Of a stretch of DNA of 64,000 nucleotides, positions 58,970 to 64,000 are shown in pieces. A model generated the notes under the pieces. It was not told where the DNA came from. It did no database searches and was given only the letters and a program-made list of their open reading frames with translations. A program made the position numbers and the translations under genes. Source of the DNA: Lingula anatina. Lineage: Eukaryota; Brachiopoda; Lingulata; Lingulida; Lingulidae. The DNA is taken from assembly GCF_001039355.2 (NCBI RefSeq), contig NW_019775443.1, positions 1-64,000 on the forward strand. The letters are read 5' to 3'. Numbering within the stretch: the first letter of the stretch is position 1; each line of letters begins with the position of its first letter.

Positions 58970-61900
58970 GTGAGTGTACTCGGTACAGTACTGTACAGTA
59001 CGTGAGTGTGAACACCTGTACGTGTGAATAGATTCTGTCTCAAAAGTTAATAACTAAACATGTCATCAACAAGTTACAACCCATATCTGTACTTCCATGC
59101 TTTTAATCCTATAGTCTTAATTATGTACAAGTTATACATATACAGTGTAACTACTGTAGTGTTGCACTGGAAAACATGATTTACAGTAGTAAAAAGTAAA
59201 AATGTTATTTTATTAATTAATAATAGAAGTCCATTTAACGCATGTACATGTAGCTATTCAATGTACTCAAGCATGTGTAGTTAGAATTGCTAGAATCTGT
59301 ACATATTCAATGATATTCATTGAAATAGGCAAGGGCATATGGTGATATCTGTAGGGTGCTTTTTTCTGATCTTCCCAGCACCCTTATATTATTTTGAATA
59401 TTTGACATATTTGTGAGTATTAGAGACATACTGTATCACAACCATAGTCAAAACTGTCAGGAAGAGGGTATTTTGGATTTTTAATGGAAATTACAAGCAC
59501 ATATTTTGATGGCACCCAACATGGAACTATTAGTAATCACTGATGAGGTTTTTCTGACTTTTATCAGAATTCTGACTTTTTCAGGATCATTTGGGTCATT
59601 TGTGAATCGTGTAAATCCTGCTTTTTCAGTGAGGACTGGTCTTATGCCTGAGTAATAGTGGAAGGTGAGGGTGGCTTTGGCTACCCAACCATCTGGCATG
59701 AAGGAATGCTAACAATCCCTCACCCCAAGCCCCATTCATAGCAATTTCACCATATCCAACTTTGTTCAGAGATTAGTGCATATTCATTTTAGTACTCATC
59801 TTACAGTGTATATTATCTCTTCCCCAGCCGCATTGTTTGAGGGCTGCTGGTATACAGTGTAGGTGTTTTAAGCTTTCCATTCATGATTATATTGCCAGCT
59901 TCATAATTTGTCAAAATCTGAAATAACAACAAGTTTATCATGCACAGCAACTGTTAATTTACACCTGACTACCTAAAATTTGATCAAATGGAAATGGATC
60001 ATGGAGGATGTCTGGTTTCTGGTTTTTATGAAACCTGCCAAGTGATATTTGAATTAATTGTTTTCTTGGCTTGCATACTATGGCTTGTTTGAAGTCTACT
60101 GCTTTTTTCCTAGAGGAATTGACAAGAAAATCTACTTATATACTTGCTTTAAGCTGTTTTGATAAAATTAAGAGTGGCAGGTGATTTCAACAATTTTATG
60201 CACTAGCATCGTGGTTTAATTTCTTTTCATATAGGATTCCCTTATTTTTGGTATGAAATCTATTTTGTTTTCCTTTGAGATCTGGTAATTAATAAGATTA
60301 GCCATATGGTGTTAGCACCTTACTTTGAGATGTGACGGTGTTTCATTTTTTTTTACCCTCCCTCCTTTTGGAGCAAGGTGTAGACATAGCCCACTCAAAA
60401 CATACCCTAAAAAAACATCATCAGATGTTTCCATACTACTGTGCAAATTTTAGCTAAACATTGATCTGCTAATTTGGCAACTGAGCCATTGATATTTTCA
60501 GCATCGCCAATCTGTTTTAGCTTGTCTGTTCACAGAGTAGAAGATATTGCAGAGTTGGCAACTCTACTCATTGACACGTATTCTAAGTGTTGTTTAGGAC
60601 ATACTTATATTGTTTACAGGTGCTATTCTATTGTTATTAAGATATTAGACAATAGATTTACACATTTTGAGTACTGACACATTGGTAATTCTGATATTGG
60701 TTTTCACGAGGTTTACTTATATTTTATTAGAGCCAGATTCCTACTGATAAAAAATAAGAGAAGCTGAAGAAACTGAAAATATCATAAGGTAAGTTTTATT
60801 CAGCCAATTAAATACATATAGTATATGAAGCCATTATTGATATAGCTGTATGTAAACTGTATTGTAACTACATTCAATGAGCTTGTCACTGCATAATAGT
60901 TATTGTGTACTGGTATATGTGTATACTGGTACTAGTAATAGTTTATTCATTTTATCATGTGGAGAACAATGGATAGTCCCAGTGATGTGGTCCAAAACTG
61001 AAAAAAAAAGAAGTTTTTTGGTTAATATATTAATGAGATTTACTTGCCAAAATGGATTTCCCAGGAAAATGAGCAATTTATATTTCCCTCTCTGCACTTG
61101 GTTTTGTTTTTTTTTTAAATAAATTTTATAAAGGTTATTATAACAGCGTCCATTTTCCTCCAGTGGAAATATCAACACCAATCACTCTCCAGAAAAAATA
61201 TGTAAGGGGTTAAACCTTTTTTAAGGTGTATATAAGATTTAATGAAAAGCTATGGATGGCAAAAATAAGGAATTTGGGGATTTTCAAACTCATGGAGTGA
61301 ATCTTTAAAATTGTAATTATAAAGAATATGTGATGTACTGCAGTGTGCGGTTTTAACAGGGAAAATTTGAGAAGACGAAATTACAAAGTAAGTGACTACT
61401 TTTTGTGCTCCTTGTCAAAAACATTCATTGATACTGGTTCATAGGCATTCATGGTTCATCCTGTCACCTTCACATGCTCAATTGCCCACAATATTATTTT
61501 TGCATTAGCAGAGCTGGTTATAATTGCCTTTGATAAAAAGGATTTACCTGTGGAGAATGATGAGCACCTGTGTAAGATGCAATTCTATTTTGAAAGATAA
61601 AAATGATTGACCTAATATTGTTTATTCAGTGATATAAACAGTCAGTAAATATGTGCCTGATCCTGGCATTGGGTGAACAGTTCAGTCTGAATCACACTCA
61701 AGATTTGTTCAAAATTAGATTTATGTGTTTACTCTAGAAAATATTCTATGATATGTTTAAAGACAAAAGGATCAATTATGAATCTCGACTCATTAACTTG
61801 TCATTCTATTGTTTTATCCAATTTAAATGATAGTACCTCTCAAGTAGTTAAAGACATTTGCCATGGAACAAAAAAAAAAAGTAAATTATCTGTAAGTTGG

Positions 61901-64000
61901 ATAGACTGCTATTTAAATGTTTTATCCTCAGTAAAAACAATTTTAACAAATAACAATAACAAATGGCAAACAGATTTTATCTGCTCGGCCTTATATACAG
62001 TATGGAATACTCCTAGGTTCCATGTACACAAAGTTATTTATTTATTTATTTATTTATTTATAAACTTATTTATTTATATTTACATATCCACAGTTGTTTT
62101 ATTAAATTACTTGTACTGTTTCAGTGCAAGATGTATTTTAAGGTACAGGACTTAAAATATTCTGAACAGTGTTGAGAAGATAGTACATTGACTTATGATA
62201 AAAAAAATTAAAGCAATTAGTTTAAAGTGTGTTTTCCCACCAGACCTTCAAACTGCGTCATAGTAGTCTTCAACTAGGGCATACATATTGGACCCTTAAT
62301 GTAAATCCTTCTTAAAGATTTTTTATCCTGAAGCAGTTAAACCTCTGGTTGCCTGTCTGATATACATACTGCCTGAAATTTTTTGGTTGGCATAAATATT
62401 GTCCTATAAAAAATGTTGTCTTACAGTTTTTAAGAAATTAACAGAAGCAGATAAAAGGTTACATGGAATACCTGTACATAAGATCTTCAGAGGTACATTT
62501 TTTTAACCAAATGTTCTCTTGCCAGTTGATTTTTAAGGCTTGCTTAAAAAGTGATCTAAATTCCTTTAAAAAGAAACAGACTATTTTTCAAAACAAATAT
62601 CAAAATCAGATATCAAAACCAGATGATCTGTTACACAGAATTTTTTAAGGAGCCACAAGAATTTTGTTGCATATCAGTTTTGCCTTAACTAAAACAGTTT
62701 TTGTGTATTGTTAAAGGTACATACAAACCAAGCATCGGTGGAGCGTGGATTCCCAGTAACACATGTAAACCACTTCTACTAGATTCTTATGACTCAAATA
62801 AATTCGACATGCCAAGGGATAAACTGATCAGCCATAAAAGACCTTTAGACTGCTCCTTTCTTTAAATTTTTGGTTGTCAATTTAACCTACTTTCGTGACC
62901 TTCTTTCCTGCCCCATTGACATACAGCTTAGAATGCCAGCAGAAAAATCCGTTCAAACATCATTTTCGGGTAAAATTAAACAATGCCTTTTGGTAATTCT
63001 CTTCGTTATACTACTTGAAAATATATGCTGGCATTTGGTTGGTTTTTGTGACAAAAAATTGACTTTGTATGCATCTTTAAGGGGGGGGGGGGGTGACTGA
63101 AGGATAGAAAGAGGCAGATGTGTAAAGTCTGTAAATCACCCTATTATTTAACTACAGAAGGTAAATGATCTTGTGATCGGATAGAGAAGAAGAGGCTGTG
63201 AGATCAGTGAATTTGTTTTTTGATGGTGGACACATCTTTAATAAAGGTTACCATAATTTATTTGACCCTAAACCCCCGCTGCCACTTTACTGGAGATTGT
63301 CTTTTGACAATCAATAGCAGTATAAAATTAAAGTAATATTTGTATCCAATTTATTTATGATAGATGACTCCTTACTCCTTGTTAGGAGTATGCTTTATGT
63401 AAGGCATTGGATGTAGAATTATAGTTCATATGTTTAACTGTGGATATGCACTTGACATGTTCTTTTGACTTAATGCCACATTTTACAAAGCATTATTCCT
63501 TCAGCAATTTACTCTTTGATACAGTTTCACAAGTTTAAGAAAGTAAAATATGAGTGTTATTGTAATCCCTGCCTGCTAGAAGTAATGCTCAAGTAACCCT
63601 TTGACAGGGGATGGCTGCCTACTACTTTACTCTGTTGTAGAGGCATGAAGAAAAACATTGATACTTGGATATTAAGTTTGTGTTTCATCATATGTTTTGC
63701 ACATTAGAATAACAATTAATTTCTTATTTTTGAAAATATTTTTTTAGAACTAAATTATTATATTATTTGTAAAGGAATTATTCCATTTTGTAATCAAGCT
63801 ACAATAATGGTATTATAGAGTGCATTCTCAAATAGCTGACTGCACAAATACCAAATGTTTGGATTGTGCTAGTTGGCAGAAGTGACTATTGTGTCAGAGA
63901 TGTTCTTGTAAAATTTGGTTCTGAGCTTCCCTATCACAATTTGTGATTGAAATTGTCTTTTTGGCAATAAGGCAATATTGTTAAATTTAAGTCTTTGATA
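58970..64000. other. No convincing gene; intronic or intergenic
   Basis: Long AT-rich stretch with small low-complexity tracts (ATTT repeats at 62033-62065, a G run at 63081-63094). The longest open frame (61748-62155, plus) is AT-driven and has no recognisable features. The minus frame at 59481-59699 is likewise unsupported. Confidence 0.5.

Noticed and set aside
61748-62155. 135-codon plus-strand open frame
   Set aside because: Driven by AT-rich and ATTT-repeat sequence (LFIYLFINLFIYIYI); no conserved features or start context.

Overview
The window is animal (metazoan) nuclear DNA. It is AT-rich, with intron-rich genes that have GT-AG splice sites, and densely sown with short DNA transposons. 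Four single N characters (10307, 25635, 27800, 43863) mark assembly gaps. The families present (macro-domain PARP14-like, CARD, TMEM214, TATDN1, RAE1, regucalcin) and the repeat types suggest a marine invertebrate such as a lophotrochozoan or an invertebrate deuterostome. I cannot name the phylum from sequence alone. All gene models below were built by joining splice sites by eye in a consistent reading phase.

Layout. 1-9980 (+): 3' part of a PARP14-like gene (RRM-like repeats, KH-like region, macro domains) that reaches a stop just inside repeat-like DNA; no WWE or ADP-ribosyltransferase domain follows. 10.0-20.1 kb: a gene-poor mobile-element block with a GC-rich repeat ending at a gap, an 80-90 bp diverged repeat in three places, a 26-bp perfect inverted repeat pair 5.1 kb apart enclosing a decayed Tc1-like transposase, and a 1.8 kb foldback cluster. 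20189-21382 (+): an intronless CARD protein with a multi-pass membrane tail. 21.4-28.2 kb: intergenic repeats and a Tc1 fragment. 28208-35664 (+): TMEM214, 16 coding exons, complete. 36766-39880 (-): TATDN1, 12 coding exons, complete, head-to-head with RAE1 (+) from 40925.

38.26-43.8 kb is then repeated, introns included, at 43.86-48.65 kb, starting exactly after the gap at 43863. The first RAE1 copy is cut off after exon 6. The second copy is complete (9 exons, 46513-49937), while its TATDN1 partner has only exons 1-7. This looks like two haplotypes placed end to end by the assembler. One carries a CACTA-type MITE that the other lacks. 50679-52941 (-): regucalcin/SMP30, 5 exons, complete and convergent with RAE1. 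52.3-57.8 kb: TTAA-, TTA- and TA-flanked DNA transposons, including a decayed pogo-type transposase with another MITE nested inside. 57.8-64 kb: no convincing gene apart from one possible first exon at 58796.

Functionally the genes are mostly unlinked housekeeping genes: ER membrane protein TMEM214, nuclease TATDN1, mRNA-export/mitotic factor RAE1, and Ca2+-binding lactonase regucalcin. Two, the macro-domain PARP-like gene and the CARD-membrane protein, belong to families often used in innate immunity. The CARD-membrane protein is the best candidate here for something not previously described.
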